From Puffinus mauretanicus (Eukaryota > Chordata > Aves > Procellariiformes > Procellariidae), in NCBI GenBank assembly GCA_023333565.1, contig JAJKFH010002438.1, forward strand, positions 1 to 64,000: a DNA stretch of 64,000 nt. The letters run 5' to 3'. The position numbers and the translations under genes are program-made. Under the pieces are notes generated by a model. It did no database searches. It was not told where the DNA came from and worked only from the letters and a program-made list of their open reading frames with translations. Within the stretch, counting starts at the first letter, position 1. Each line of letters opens with the position of its first letter. Of this stretch, positions 25,751 through 40,214 are shown in pieces.

Positions 25751-25778
25751 TATAGATATACCGCGCCGTATAGCTATA
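25751..25778. repeat. imperfect palindrome, AT arms with CG-rich centre
   Basis: TATAGATATA and TATAGCTATA flank CCGCGCCG. The 10-base arms differ at one position when one is reverse-complemented. A small cruciform or hairpin is possible; function is unknown. Confidence 0.6.
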
Positions 25779-28700
25779 CCCCACAGGTATTCTTTGCTCA
25801 ATCGTTGTATTATGCCATTATTGCAGTGACATCAGAGACTAATGTGAGCCTGCTGTCTGACAATACAAATTGGACTACAGATGACAATATCTCTGAATTA
25901 TTCTCTCTTCCTCAGACCTGCTGGCAGTGCTTGGTGGTTCTATTATGTTACACTTGCAATCTAGCATTTTTTCATCAAAAAAATGTATCTTAATATGATA
26001 AACAAAGCTGAGCGGTTCAGTAACATTTTTATACTTGGCAGTTTTGGAAGTGGCTTTGAGCTCAGAGATTGTGTTTAATGTTTTCATATTTGGTTAGGTC
26101 TACAAAATGAAAGAATTGAGACACTGAGGAAAAATAATGTGATATCCATTGCATTATGTGCACCTTAGAAGTTTTCTGTTGCCTGTTTCTCACTGTTAGT
26201 GTAGATTCAGCATTGTCTCCAAGAACTGTGTTGAAACTAAGAATTTTAGTCAAGTAATTTCAGGATGGGCTCTCAATCCGGGGTGTGATTTATTCTCTGA
26301 AAATCATATGGTCTTCAGTCTAGTAGAAAATCATCTTAAGAAATCGTAGTGGCACGTCATTGTTACTTGAGGGATATGCCTTCTTGACTAAAGATTAGAT
26401 TGCTAATGCTCTCATCTATGGGATAATTTAATGACTTGACTGCCTCTACTAGAAAATATGTATTTTTTATCTTATATTCATGTTAGCAAAACAGCTTGAA
26501 GTTTATTCCTTTCTTTCCCCAAAACACGTAAGTCTTAATCTTGATGTTCAAGGTCAAATTAGTGATAATAAATTTCTCTCCAAGCTGCAGCTCTACACGA
26601 AAGTGCCAAAAACTAAGCGCTATTTCAACATTAGGACTGAGAGTTCATGTCCTCTCCTCAGAAACCATGTGGTACTGAGTTATGCTGTGCATCTAGTATT
26701 AAAGATTCGTTTATTATGTTTTGTGAAAGGAATAGAAAATACTCCTGTGTCTGCAGCAAGATCTTGCCTTACCTGCTGAAGCCATCCTTGAATATTTGTA
26801 AAGGCCCAGAGTTTTTTAACTTAAGCTATGTATGTTCATTTTACAAAAATGAATCTAATACGTATTTCCATATTGCATATAGCTTACCAATTAATAAAAT
26901 ATTTCGAGGTGAGGAATAAAATCTAGACACAATTGAGTAAGGTGCTAAAGAAGATCCGTCATTGCAGTTTGCAACTTCTTTGAACTTTGAGTTTGAGGGG
27001 TCCGACTTTTGCCTTTGAAGTCAATGGGTGTGCTTACCACTGAATTCAGACACTAAAAGTTTGATCAAAAGCCACCTAAGCCATTGAAATTTCACTCTTC
27101 CTTACATGTCAGGGCTCTAGCACCTCTTTTGTGCTTAAGTCTCGATGAAGTCACTGTTTGCTAATTAGGACTTCTAATACAGACACCCCCTTGTCCAAAA
27201 TTAAGGACCTTTGGATCTGCAAGTGTTTATTTGTACTGCTAAAGCCCATGTTGTCTCTGTACTGAACAGAAAAGACACAGCACACACCCTGCCGCACATG
27301 TGAAGAAATATTTGCCATGCAGTCCTCAGCGATATTATTTCTTAAATCAAAGCAATTTTCTTTCCTAGCAGAGCAAAGACATTGATCTTCAGTGTGAAGT
27401 TTTAAATTCCCTTTCCCTAATATCATGCCTCCGTCTGCTGAAAGTAGTTTTTATGTGGCAAAAGCAGGGATTCTTTGGTTTTGTTGAAAGGAGTGGGTTT
27501 TTTAGGCATTTCTTGTTGAAGAGAATTAGAGTGTGTTTGTTTGGGAGCTGGGGATCCAATCCAAAGAAAAATGGGGATTTTTCTCAAGCACTCACTAACA
27601 TACACCCAGAGCACCAACTCTAAAATTGAATGCTGTTCTTGCTGTAGCAGCCCACTAGACCTACTGTATGTTTGGTATTGCCTTTGCCCTATGTTCATAA
27701 ATCATATGTGAAGTCCAAGCAAATTATGAAACAAACTGGTTTAACTAAAATTCATGAGATATTAAAATTTGAGAGACAAAAAGTAGTAGTTTGCCATTTA
27801 GCTTTCCAAGCTTTAAGGTTCCACACTTGATTCCCCAGTTTAGGTTTTCTCATTTTTGTTGAAAAATGAGATTTTCATGAAATTGTTTTATTTCCGGAGC
27901 CAAGCTGAAGAAAACAGTGTAATATGTCGAGACTGGTACTAAAGTTGGGAGAGTTGGTAATGCTGCCTTTGGTATTAGAGTAATCCCCTGGTCTTGATTA
28001 CAGGAGCTAACCCTACCATGCCAAACTCTGCTTCACTGTACTCTGTAAAACATGTGAGCACATTCCATCATCAAGTGAATATTTTATAGTGAGCAGTTCT
28101 TAACTTTTCCTCCCCTCCTCCAATATCTGCTAATGCTAATTTAAAGGCAGTATTTTCTCTCACATGCCTTTCAAGCCTCAGTGTCTAGCCTGTGCTTTGT
28201 CTTTGGGGAAGGCTAATAATGTAGATGAATTACATTATGTGATTTGATTGTCTTACTTTAAAAAGACAATGCAAGCTACATTAAGCACTAGCAACCTTTC
28301 AAGCAAAAAAGATTCCTCCCTCAAATATATACAAATTGCGTGGAAGGCTTAGTTCAAAGGAGATTGATGTTGCTTGAATGTTCGCATTGAATTTGGCTGG
28401 CGCTGGATCAGACCCTAAAAGCTGCAGTTATTTAAGCCAACCTGCCTGTTTAAGAAGAACCTGGAAAGTACTATACAGACAATATAAACAGGGAGGTTTT
28501 CTATTGCATAGGGCAATTGTAGAAAATGGAAATGTTCAAAAATATATGTTCTGTGAAGATTTTCTATTGTCCATTAATGTAAATGTTTTGGCAGGAATAA
28601 ATATTTGCTCATACAGAAATATTTCTATACTTGTATATTTCTATATTCAGGACACATAAACATATACATTACTTATAAAAGACACAAAGGGACTCTCTTA

Positions 28701-31700
28701 ATTTCATTGAACAGATATTTTGCTTTCTGAAGCCATGCAGGAGAAGAAACCATGCTTTTGGCTTTTCTTGCTTTGGCTTTCGGATCCCTAAACCCTCTAC
28801 AGCTGGGACTTTTTATATTTTTCCAATGTATGGTTTTTTTCCCAGTCCTTTCCAAACTCTCTCACAGTTTGGTTGCATTTTAGGTTGAACTTCTGGCCCT
28901 TTCTGAGCCCTGTTCAATCCATTTCACCCTTCTTCTGTTACCCAAGCCAGATTTCCTCCTGTTGCAGAGTCTGTAGGAGCAGATGGGTGAGAGAAACTCT
29001 GCGAGGTTCTGCTTTCTGAATATTTTCGTCTAATTGTTGGATTGGCTCAGTGGATCTGGAGGGACCGGTTGGAAGCCAGGACCATCTGCACAAAAGCTCT
29101 ATACTTTTGCATTGGCCCAAGGATCCTTTATATCCTCTGACTCTCTGGTGGCCACATTCCAGCTAAGCCATGCTGAAGGAGGGCTTCTCCTGCTATGACC
29201 TCTTTAGGGATATCATATTAAAAGTAAAGGTCACTGAGAAACTGTTTCCAGCTCAAGGGAGATAGCTGTTTCTTAAAGATAACTACCAGTTTTGAAAATG
29301 TTGACCTCGGGGACTGAAAACATTGAGCTTTTGTAACAGTAATTCCATTGAAAGTCCTACTTAATTTTACCCATACAATTAGCCTGGGTTTTTTTTTATT
29401 AGCTAATAAATCAAACAACTCCATTTAGCGTTTTTTGGAGAGGCAGAGTTTGAAGCATGTGAGGCTCTTCTCAATCCGCACATCGCTCCTGCTCACAGGA
29501 GGAGGAGAAGCACCTTGAGAGGAAAACCAATGCTCGGCAGTTTACAAGACATGCTTATTCAGGTGGTAAAAGTGCATGATGTGGAAGTTTGGCCGAGTCT
29601 GGGCACAAGATCTGTAGCTCTGGCTGGGCTTTCCATAAACGGCGAAAGGAGGGAGAGGGGTCTTTTATTGCCTCAGCCCCTCTGTGGGTGGAATTCATCC
29701 CACTAAACCTCAGCAGTTTGGAAATTAGGTGTCCCGACTCCCTGCGATGTCAGTGAAGTCACTCCCAGGACGGAATTCATCCTACCAAGGGCTGGGGTTA
29801 ATCTATTTTAGGATCGGATGAATCATCCGCTCACTCTCTCTCCTTTGACTATAGCAAGAGCCTGGGCGAGTAACTTTTAGATCAGATGAATCTTTCCCAC
29901 TAGGACTGGGGAAGTTTCAATTGAGAAAAGCAGATTTCTTGCCAGGAATGTATTTAGAGCATGCATAACTTGAAAATGTGCTGAAATCCTACGTGAGTCA
30001 ACTAGTAACTCTAACTTTCAGTTGGATTTAAGCATATACTCCTAAAAAACAGGGCAGAATCAAATGTGGACTTAAAAGTTGTTTTAAGGGCTTTGCTAAA
30101 TCAAACACTAAATGGTCAGGGTACCTTAAGCACTGTTCGGATAAGCAGCTTTTCTAAAGGCAGGCCCAGTGTATACACGGTTTGATGGAGGTAGCACTCA
30201 GGTCTCCTGTCTATTTTAATTCTTAGAATATTGCTGGAATAAAACCACACTCTCTCACACTGGCCATGAAGCCTTTACCCACATTTTTAACATCAGCATC
30301 TGGAATGGCTGATGTCAGTGTTAGCAAATAGTTGCTTTTTGGCCCGGAGATGATAAATTTTACCTTAATCCACAATTTTTAAGGTGCAGTCAGGATTTAA
30401 TTCAGAAGGAATAAATCCTAATAAATGGGAAGGATAAAATTTCCAAAGCAAAGGAAGTCAAGTTAGTGGGAACTACTTATGAACTATCCAGATTTGGGTC
30501 TGATAATCACCCCTGACTTTGAAATTCTCCATGAATATATTGTCACTAAAACGTAGCCAGCGCCTTCCTTTATTAGGAATTTGTTCAGCAAGCGAATCTC
30601 AACTATTTCCTAATATGAATTTACTATGGTTTTGGAAACCCAAGAGCTGATGAGGCTAAGAAGTCTTCAGGAACGGCTTGTGACTCTGTTGCCTCCTCTA
30701 CAAATACTCAGTAATTCCAAATTTAGAGTTATCACAGGAGAAAAGCTGTGGCGACTGAAATGAGGCAAATTGCTTCATTGTATGAAAGTTTGCGTCGGAG
30801 GCGGCACAAGAAGTTGTAAAATGTAAATCTCGTGCTCTCAAATTTCCCCGTGTTTTCACAGAACTGCATCTGTGACTGTGCAGCACTACAAAAATTTCCT
30901 GCGAATGTGCTAATAGGCCTTATGAGAATGTTCTATCACCATCCATCTGTCACTTTTTAACAGGCCTGATTGGCAAGCACTTGTAACAACTGACATCTGT
31001 TCTCGCTTATTGATATGTAGATTTATGGTAATTGCTGTGAACAATAAGACACAAAATTACCTAAGGTGAACATTAAATTAAATTTTCATGCCCTTATCCT
31101 TATAAATAATTTTTTTTTTTAAATCTTAAGTTTCAAGCAAGGCATACTGTGCATCTGTTTTGTACATAATTTAATTGTTTTCTTAATCTGCCAAATAACA
31201 AAATGAAAGCTGAATTTCCTTGCAATCTTGAATATTTGCCAAGCTGATAGCACATTGGTAAATACATGTTATTAAAAATGGAATCAAACTGTATTGTGAT
31301 TCTGTTTTTTTTAATAATTTCCCTTTAATTCCTAACGTCATCTCCATCATGAAGATCAAGAGTTATTCCTTACCCAGAAGTTTTTTTTTTTCCCTTACAG
31401 GGCGATTTTCATTTTGCATGTGCAGCTCTGTCTATGAGGCTGTTCTTCAGCGTTAAGCAATTTGCATTTCTTCAGAGAGAGGTGCATTTGCTGAATGAGC
31501 AGCACTTTCAAATAAAAACAACCTACTCATTTGCGGTCCAGCTCTGTTGCGGGATTTGGGACTGTTTTGAAAAAGCTTTAGGATGTGAAATGTGTGAGGA
31601 CAGTGCGTGAAAGGGGAGAGAATGAGAGCAGATTAGTCCCACAGAACTATACCTTGGCTGAAGTTCAACTGAACCAAAAATCCCCATTTGAAAGCAAAGT

Positions 31701-32025
31701 ACTTTTTGGGTCTGGGACTTGAGAGCATTTGGTTTCCCTCCTCCAAGTTTATCCTAGCAAGTGGGATGTTGACGCACTTGACAAGTTGACGGAAGAAACC
31801 AATAAAGAGGGAGCAGAGATGGTAAAATGCCTGGGGAATGTGAAACAGTGATGACAGGACTTATTTTTTATACGTTTGAGCAGACAGAGGATCCTAAAGA
31901 GGATTCATATTAAGCGATAAACCTCTTGACACAATCAGCTCCAGAACACGCTGGATGACGGTGTGTGCCATGAGTCCCTGCTGACAGTCACGTTCGGGTG
32001 CTCAATTCAGCGGGGCTCTTTGCTG

Positions 32026-32300
32026 TCACAGAATCACAGAATCACAGAATCATTAAGGTTGGAAAAGACCTCTAAGATCATCGAGTCCAACCGTCAACCC
32101 AACACCACCATGCCCGCTAAACCATGTCCTTAAGCGCCTCATCTACACGTCTTTTAAATACTTCCAGGGAAGGTGACTCTACCACTTCCCTGGGCAGCCT
32201 GTTCCAAGGCCTGACCACTCTTTCAGTAAAGAAATTTCTCCTAATGTCCAATCTAAACCTCCCTTGGCGCAACTTGAGGCCATCTCCTCTCGTCCTATTA
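32026..32300 (-). mobile_element. CR1 LINE 3' end, strongly 5'-truncated
   Basis: It begins on the left with three CACAGAAT-type octamers, which is the CR1 3' terminal repeat seen from the opposite strand. TTAAGGTTGGAAAAGACCTC and the rest of the CR1 3' end follow, up to about 32300, where similarity to the copy at 49346 stops at CGTCCTAT. Only about 275 bp were inserted. It is antisense to CELF2. A short minus-strand frame at 32117-32300 keeps the last codons of ORF2 ([15 protein letters not shown].. and [17 protein letters not shown], in part). Confidence 0.93.
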
Positions 32301-35300
32301 TGCGTGTGTGACCACAGCAAGCAGTCTTTTTTCCTCAAGGCACCAACGCTGACACCCTGTAACATCTGCAGAGCTGGTTTGTGGCCAGTGTCTTTTAGTC
32401 ACCTCTACAGTAAAACAGACTGGGTGGGGAGACGACTTCGTCACTGCCTAGCTCTTGTTTCTTAATCTTTTTTTTGGCATTGAAACTCAGTCGTCAAGTT
32501 GATGGGTTCCTCTTGTGCTTCCACAGGAAACATCCCACTAGGAAAAAAAATGTTTTTGTGGGATGAGGCAATGCTGGTGTTTGTTTTGCATCCACACAGG
32601 CGCGACGGCGGTTCGTGAGCCCAAAGAGAGCAATTGTTTGTTCCGCTGCCTGTTGACCTTGCCTTGCCTGCTGTACTTTTCCTTGAATGCTGTACAGTGC
32701 GCGTGTGCCCTCCAGTTTCACAGCCCTCGATGCTCATAGCCTTCTGCAGCCCGGCACGCGCGGACTAAGCCGTGCATATAGAATGCAATAGAAAAAGCAG
32801 TATTAAATTGCTTCAAAATCCATTTGCTTCTAAACTGAGGTTTGGAGAAAAGCCCATGCATTTTCCAGAAGCATGTGGGATTTCATCTAGGTGAAGCTAT
32901 TTTGCAGTCTCTCCTCTGGTATCGTTCTGTATTTGTTCAATATTACTTAATCCTGCCATGTGTGCTGTTTAAAAGTTCGAAGTGGAAACTTCCCCACAGA
33001 AGAAATATAAGCTGATTATGACTGATCCTTCCAATGAATAACTAACCAGTGGGTGACAGAAAACCATGCTGCCATGGTGGAGAGCAACCCACTGCTTTAC
33101 CAAATCTCCGTTACAGAACGGCATGAAATGTGGCCTCACTGAAGACCAGCAATGTTTGCTGGACATTCGTTGCTGAATTACATATACTTCTTATGAAAGA
33201 GGAAGGTAAATGATATTTGAGGACCAAATATCAATCCAGGATGAAAATGGATTCCACATCTCATTTTGAGAACCACTGTCTGCTTTGTTTGCGAAGAGCT
33301 GGACCCCAGCTTAAGCCTTCTCCATCCCTAAAATCCTGTTTGAAATAATCTGCAGAATCATGAAAAAAAACAAAAAAAAGAATTTTTCACCCGAGGCAAG
33401 CAAGTAGGTCAACTGAGTAACTTAAAAAAATAAATTAAAATGATGCTAGCAAAATATCCTATCTGAATTTCTATCTGAATTGTACTTTTTGACTGAGAAG
33501 TTCTCAAGTTAAACCAGAGATAAGATTTGAAAACTGTTAGGAATTTTCTTACCATCTCTGGTTTCAGAAATTTATTTGTTAATATGGTGCTGCTTCCAAA
33601 ACTTAGTTTTAGACTGATAGTAAAAATAAAAGAGTTTTAAAATATGTAGTCAACTCTTCCTGCTTTAGAAGATGACTTTGTTCAAGGTTTGAGATGTTTT
33701 AAGCAGTTTTATTCTATTCATTTGGGTATCCAATATCTAATTATTTAGTATTTATAAAATGTCCGTGTAACTGAGGCACAGTTTTGCCGTTTCAAAATTT
33801 CTTTGTATTTTAAGCACTTAAACTTTGTGAGAGCTGGTTTAGCAGACTGACCAAATTGCAGCAATGACCCGTGATCACTTTACTTAGTAGTTACACCTAA
33901 TTTCTAGGTTAATAATGACTTGTGACTGGGGTAGCTTTATTGCGCTTTGCAAAATAGTTTGGGTTGGCAGGGTTTGAGAAAAGCCTTGTTTTTTAAGATG
34001 GTCATTAGCCTCCAAAAGAAACCTGAAAGAGCTTTTTTGGTCACGTAATTCCTCCAAGGGTGTTGTGCAGATTCCAGACTGCAAAGTCGTGGATCTTGGA
34101 TCAACTAAAACCTTGCTCCTAAGACAGTCGTCGTGTCACATCTTCAACAGCACCAACATCTGAGCTGACATTGGGCATTTGACTGAGGCACAGAAGTTAG
34201 AACCTCAGCCATGCTGCGTACGCACGTGAGACCTGACCTGCCTATTGGCACGTGCTGAATTTAAATTTGGGGATTTATTCACAAATAGATGCTCAATAGC
34301 AAGGTTTACCTCAGAGTTCCTAATGCTGGGACAGTGAGAATACCTCTTTATGGGGCTCACAAGGTATTTGAAAGAAATATCGCTCTCCATTATTGCAGGA
34401 GTTTTCAATTCCTAGAAGATACTTCTCCTTCATTGCTTTTTTTTTTCTTCTCAAGCATACTTACAACGTATTATGTTTAACCTCTTTTTTTTTCATCTTC
34501 TCCAAGTTGTTATTAAGTTCCCCTGGTTTGAGAAACAAAGTGTGCAGGCAGAAGTAATATCTCTTGTTAGACAAACTAACGGTCAGAAAAAATTGGACAA
34601 GTTTCCAGGCACTCGAGCTCTTCTTTGGGTGTTCCCCAAAACTCGTACAGTCTTCCCAGCTCTATCACTTGGCACATTGCTCTTCCTACCACCTAACATT
34701 TTGTGTCTACTTATATTATCAGGACTACAAGAACATTGTGAAACTGTTTTAGTATTTCATGGGGGTTTTGTGCACGTTGTCAATTCTATTGAGGGCTCAA
34801 GCAGCATGCGCAGATCTCCCTCGTGTCCAAAACAAAAAGGATGAACTCTCACTGCCATCCAAACAATCTCTCTCACGTCTGTAGACACCCAGTCTGATCA
34901 GCCCCTGTGGACAGTTGTATCTTATTCAGAGGATCCTGAGAAGGATCCGGTCTGGTTAACGCTAGCACCTAACTTGTATCTGCATTTTAGTCTCTTACTG
35001 AAGCAGCTCACCTTAGAGTAAGTGCTTAAGTACGTTGTGTAGTCCAAGGTAAAGGCTAGGTACTTTTGAAGGCCTCTGGAGAAGCAGACTCCTGTCCCTC
35101 TGATTTAAGTCAAGTGAATACCGTTTGCTGTTCCTTAATCATCTTTTTTTTTCCATTTCACATAAATTGTGTTTATTGTTTGTCCTTTTTTACTTGCCAT
35201 CTAAATTAGAGCCTTTGCTATTTAAATGCTTGCATTTCTTGAAGGTCCTCATTGAAATGCAGGTATCTCTCTCCCACATCTTCTAAAACAACGAAGTGAC

Positions 35301-35910
35301 AGTTGACAGAGTAGACTCGATATCACAGTCCAGAGCTTACGGCCTGAAAGTCCCTACCTCAGTGGTGGCTCTGTGATCAGACTGATACTAATTTGATGTT
35401 CTTAGTTCATAGTTGTTTTTAGAAATGAACCATCAAAAGGAAAATCAGCACAATTATTGGCTACTGTACAGTGTATGTAGCCTTAGTAGATACATTCAGA
35501 GAAGACATGGGAAACAAATTGTATTCATCCCAATTATATGACCCTGTCCTGAATGTGTTTTAAACATTAGTTATCTTCTTTACACCTCCTGTTGTGTCAG
35601 GAAACAGTATTGTGCCTGGGCTTCACACAGAGTTTAAATGACTTTTAATTCTACACTTCCCTCATAGAAGAGGCACAAACCAGCTTTAATTTTCCTCAAG
35701 TACAGGCTGGTGCCTTTGCTGTATTCTCTCAACTAGAGAGATGCTATTCAGGGACTGTAAGAGGTGGTTCCCAGATTATAGATGTCTTGGGAATGAAAAG
35801 AAGAATTGAATCTCTTGGCAAGGTACATCCAAACCTCCAGGTCCATGGAAAATAGCTTTTTTTTTTTTGTAATTACGTGTTTTAATTAACCCTATTGCTT
35901 CTTCTCGCAG

Positions 35911-36045
35911 GCATGAACGCTTTACAATTACAGAATTTGGCAACTTTAGCAGCCGCAGCAGCCGCCGCCCAAACCTCAGCTACCACCACCAATGCAAATC
36001 CTCTCTCCACAACGACTGGTGCTCTGGGAGCCCTCACAAGTCCCG
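35911..36045 (+). CDS. CELF2: CELF2 exon: linker, seven-alanine run and Thr-rich segment
   Basis: 135 bp, with acceptor TTCTCGCAG (ends 35910) and donor GTAAGA from 36046. The first two bases complete a Gly codon, then it encodes MNALQLQNLATL, seven Ala (35949-35969, mixed GCA/GCC codons), QTSATTTNANPLSTTTGALGALTSP, and the first base of a Val codon (exit phase 1). Low-complexity Ala/Thr composition is normal for the CELF divergent domain. Mixed Ala codons argue against recent repeat expansion. Entry and exit are both phase 1, so the exon could be skipped in frame. A few Thr/Gly residues differ from the mammalian protein as I remember it. Confidence 0.96.
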
Positions 36046-38194
36046 GTAAGAGCAGAGTGCTTGCTTTCAAAATACAAAAGTGAAAATAAATGGGAAGATG
36101 ATAGTTAAAACAGTAATTCCATGTTGTGTCTGAGTTCTGTGCTCATATAATTGCTAGAGACCCTTTTAATAGCTGAAGACATTTTTATTGCAGTTATTTT
36201 TAAGCAAATACCTAATTTTTCAAGTGGTTCAATGTGGGCATGTTCACCTTTCCAGACCCATTTCAGGGGCCATTAAAGCCTAATGGACCCATCTTACAAA
36301 ACTCTACATGAAAATTACAATTGCATGGGAAACTTAAGCTAAATTATACTTTTCAGAACACGAACCAATCCTTCCCATCCTACAGAAAGATCAACCGAGT
36401 GGTTCTTTTTAATCCCCAAGAGACAGATCTTTGATTCCCAGCACATCATGCACATATTGCCTTCACTCATCATGAATTTTTGTGAAGTCCTTCTCTCTTT
36501 TTTTCCTTCTCTTTTCCTTGCTGTAGGCTCAGTTGAGCTTTCTTCTGGTCCTAACCGAGAGTACAGTTACAGAAGTGATATCAGATGTGCAAGGAATACG
36601 CAGCCAGATTCTGACTTCATTACACTAAGCAGAAGACAGATTTAGGGGGGAATAAGGGACAGGATAAGAGGTGCTGGTGCCTCCATGACCACCATGTAGA
36701 CTTTCAGCCATGCATGTCCCATGTCTGCAAAACCGTAGAGAGAAATCAGGGCAAATCCAGAGTTCAGTGACAATTCAGCATCTCCAGAATCCACGGAGAG
36801 AGATGTTGATTCAGTGTAGTTACTCTGGATTTAGAGTGATGTAGCTGAGTCAAGAATCTGGCCACTTATCTTTACATAAAGGCTGCAGGGTGTAATTATT
36901 TGCATCATGAAGTGTGTTTATTGCTGTTCTAAAAAACATTCATATTATTTTAGACACCACTAAAGAACATTTGTGTTTAATCTTGTTTCAGTGTGTATTT
37001 ATTCCCCATGAAAATGTAATTCATGGCAGACGGTTTGAGCTCATCAGTAAGGAAAACAGTCTTCACTGCACAATAGAACTGGGACCGAGTCTGGTGCCGG
37101 GTGTTAAAACTGGCCAACGCTTCCCGTTATATTACAGTTTTATTGTTTGTTTGGGGGAGAGGTTAAATGGAAGGCAGCTTGGCTAATACTAAGTTTGCAC
37201 AGCATTTTCCTGTTTCTGGTGTGAGCTTCATCTCGACTTAAAAATAATATTCATTCACAACATCTCTGAGAAGCAGATTGGGTGAAAATCATTTTGGTTT
37301 GCTGATATATTTTTTTTAAACCTGAGCAATCTCTTCCCTCTGTCCTGGAGCTGGGACTTAACGCTTTGCAAAAGGCTAGTTTCAGTGTCATGCTTCTGCG
37401 CTACTCCTGTCTAAATGTCACCCGTTTCTAGAAGCGGAAATGTTGCATTTCATGCATGCTCTGTAATATCTCTGCAGTTTAGCTGTTAGATGTCTGAGTA
37501 GCCTGTCCTCCCAAAGCACGCTCGGCATTTCTTCTCAGGGCAACTCAACGTACTGCACTGCGGTGCAGAGGGGCTGGGAATGAACTTTCCTTGTCGTTGC
37601 TGCTCTGCAGCAAAGCGGCACCAGAACCTCAGACAGCAGCATGTGTCTGTCGTGCTCTTTGTCTTGCCATGTTAGCACAGGACTCAGGTTCATCCTTAAG
37701 GTTCACATTTTCCTCTCTCCTGCTCCAACACGATCTTCTTATCCAGCCTGGCTGCTCCCTCTTTTAACCTGGTCTCGAGGCTCCTTGAGTACCTGGGAGG
37801 TGGTTTCATCTAATGTCCAAGTCTGCAGAGGCACGTGGTTAGAAGGTGCTTCAGCTGGGCTGGTGCTTCAGCTCTAGTTATCTTCTTCGGGATAACTAGA
37901 GCTTAGTATTGCTCAGGGTGGTATTGTAGAGCAGATACCAGGGTTTTTCCAAAGAGATTAATGATTTTGGCTAACATATTGAAGATGTGTTATTTTCAAA
38001 AAATTCTGGACACTTAATCTTTGAAATAGTGTATTCAGAATGACAATTGCTTTTGAAAGTCTGATAGATGGTAGCTGTACACAAGTGTTTCTAACAGTAG
38101 ATAGCTTGGTGTGTCAAAGAGAAAGTCTATATCTAATAGGTCCGTTGACCTATTTATATTGCCCAACCAGCCTAAAATCAAGCCTTGTTAAAAT

Positions 38195-38330
38195 GTCCTT
38201 CAGTTTAACCTTTCTTATCTGGTTCCGCATTCTCCACCCTATTAAATGTTTTGTAAACCTGAATAATATCTTCAATGATTCTTCTCTGCTCTATGGAAAA
38301 TGAATTTAGTTCGATAAAGCTTTTCATAGT
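38195..38330 (-). mobile_element. ancient CR1/L3-like LINE fragment (tentative)
   Basis: GTTTTGTAAACCTGAATAAT, then a TTCTTCTCT.CTCT block and further short words, follow the order of an old CR1-type LINE seen antisense. Divergence is heavy and the ends are not defined. It needs a profile search. Confidence 0.4.
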
Positions 38331-40214
38331 AGCTCAAAGTATTTCCATTAAAACTTGAAATATGTTGGCAGAAAACATTTTAATCTGCCTTTCAGTGTGT
38401 GGGTATTTGGAGGCCTTGAGGGTATTTTTTTGGTCTAGTTTTCTTTTAATAGAAAACTTCAGTTTGTTGTGTTTCATAAGTGTAAATTATTTTGTCTGAT
38501 TTCAAAGCCTGTACTAAGCCCAGGAAGAAATGTTGGTGTCTCTCCATATAATGCATTAAACTAATATTTCTCAGTTCAGAAAACCGCCCAAATTTAGGAG
38601 AGTGCAAAGGTATGTGTTTGAATTTAATCCTTTTCTTGATGCCGTAAAGCCAAAGTGCTGCACAGAACAGGGATGGGCATGAGCATGTACTTCTAATATG
38701 CCTTACACCATGGCAGCCACATAAAGCATATCCATGTTTCTACCCATATATAACTATATCTCTCCTGAAGATCTCTTCTGAATCAATCTTTGACCAAGAG
38801 CTCTTGTTCTGTCCTCTGTAGGCATGTGTCATAAGAGCCCCAAAAGGTGGTTACTTCAGTTAAAATTCATCTTGCAGCTTAATTTTACATAGATAAGATT
38901 TAGCAACCTTCAGCGCATCAAACTGTTATGGAGGGATGGTGGTCAGACCGACTTTGATGCGTTGGCAACACGGAAAAACAGGCCAGGAAGTGAGGAACCA
39001 ACAGGGCATCTGATATTTGAGGACGTCAGGTTTTGCTGCTGGCTTCTAATGGCAGTATATTCAAAAAGAAGAAAAAAATATTCAGCAGCTAATAGTGTAT
39101 GAAACTCCTTCTTCAAGGTTCATACAATCACATATTTCCAAACAAATTAAACTCCAGTGATCTTTCTCTCACACATTCTTACTAAATAGCTTTGACCGCA
39201 AGAGAGTCTAAGGACACTCATTCTCCTCCATGTGCTAAATACTTTCTCTTAAGCTTGAAACAGTATTCATTCAGAAAGAACAGAGACAATGCAATCCCCC
39301 AAACTATTAATTTTTTTATAATTGTAAATTTATAATTTCAATTTTGCATACCCATGGAAGTCTCTCCCTACAGCATTGTTAGAAATGATTTTTTAAAAGC
39401 CTTTGCTTAAAAAAACATGAAAGATTAAGCTTTCATTTTAGTAAAAATCCCCTCAGGCAATAAATAGGTTCTTTTGTCTCTTGGCCCTGGAAAAAAAATT
39501 AAAATGGTTTAAATTGCCCATGGTTAAAGTAACTGTTTCTTGCAATTATCAGATGGTAGTGAATAAAAATGAAAATGAAATCATGAAAGAATAAAAACCA
39601 GGTAAATGCATATTATGTCTTTCATGAGTTTCTCACGGGTCTTTTGAAGACTCATTTAATCATCTTTCTTGTCTTTTATTTTGATATGATAATTGTTTCC
39701 TTTATTTACTTTAATCACCTCTATTTAGTTAATTAATTCTTCACTTTCTTTTCATTTCCCTCGCTTAGAATACTTCCCTGTTTTAAAGGCAGGTACCTGT
39801 AGTATTTCATAATGTAAGGATTTGGGCTGGGGTAACTTTTACCTGACTCCAGGTTGTCTGAGCCAGTTTGTCTCAACTCCCTTTTGGTTGGGCCCTGGAA
39901 GTTTGCGTTTCCCAGTACCTGGGAAGGGATTTTGGAGGCACTACCTCAGGTGTAGGTATCGACACCGTAAATTTCGCAGTTTAGGCAGGATGAATCTCAG
40001 CTGAGCGTCAGGAACCTTGTCCTCTCCTCCGGAGGCTGTCCTTGACACCTCCTGCAAACGGGTCGACGAGCGAAGAGCTCGCAGGGAGCTCCTATTCCAG
40101 AGCCTGCAGGGATTTATGGTTAATTCAGAGGGTGGTGGGAAGGCCTGGAGGTGGATGTGAAGGAGGGACATGCGAGCTCAGAGTATCTGCCTCTAACACT
40201 GTCTGACATTTAAT

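Larger units (their letters stand above)
24641..35910 (+). other. CELF2 intron, 11.3 kb, phase 1; one short CR1
   Basis: GTAAGT..CTCGCAG intron. It contains the short antisense CR1 at 32026-32300 and an imperfect palindrome at 25751-25778. The remainder is AT-rich, with numerous short chance ORFs that resemble nothing I know. No RNA gene was recognised. Confidence 0.8.
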
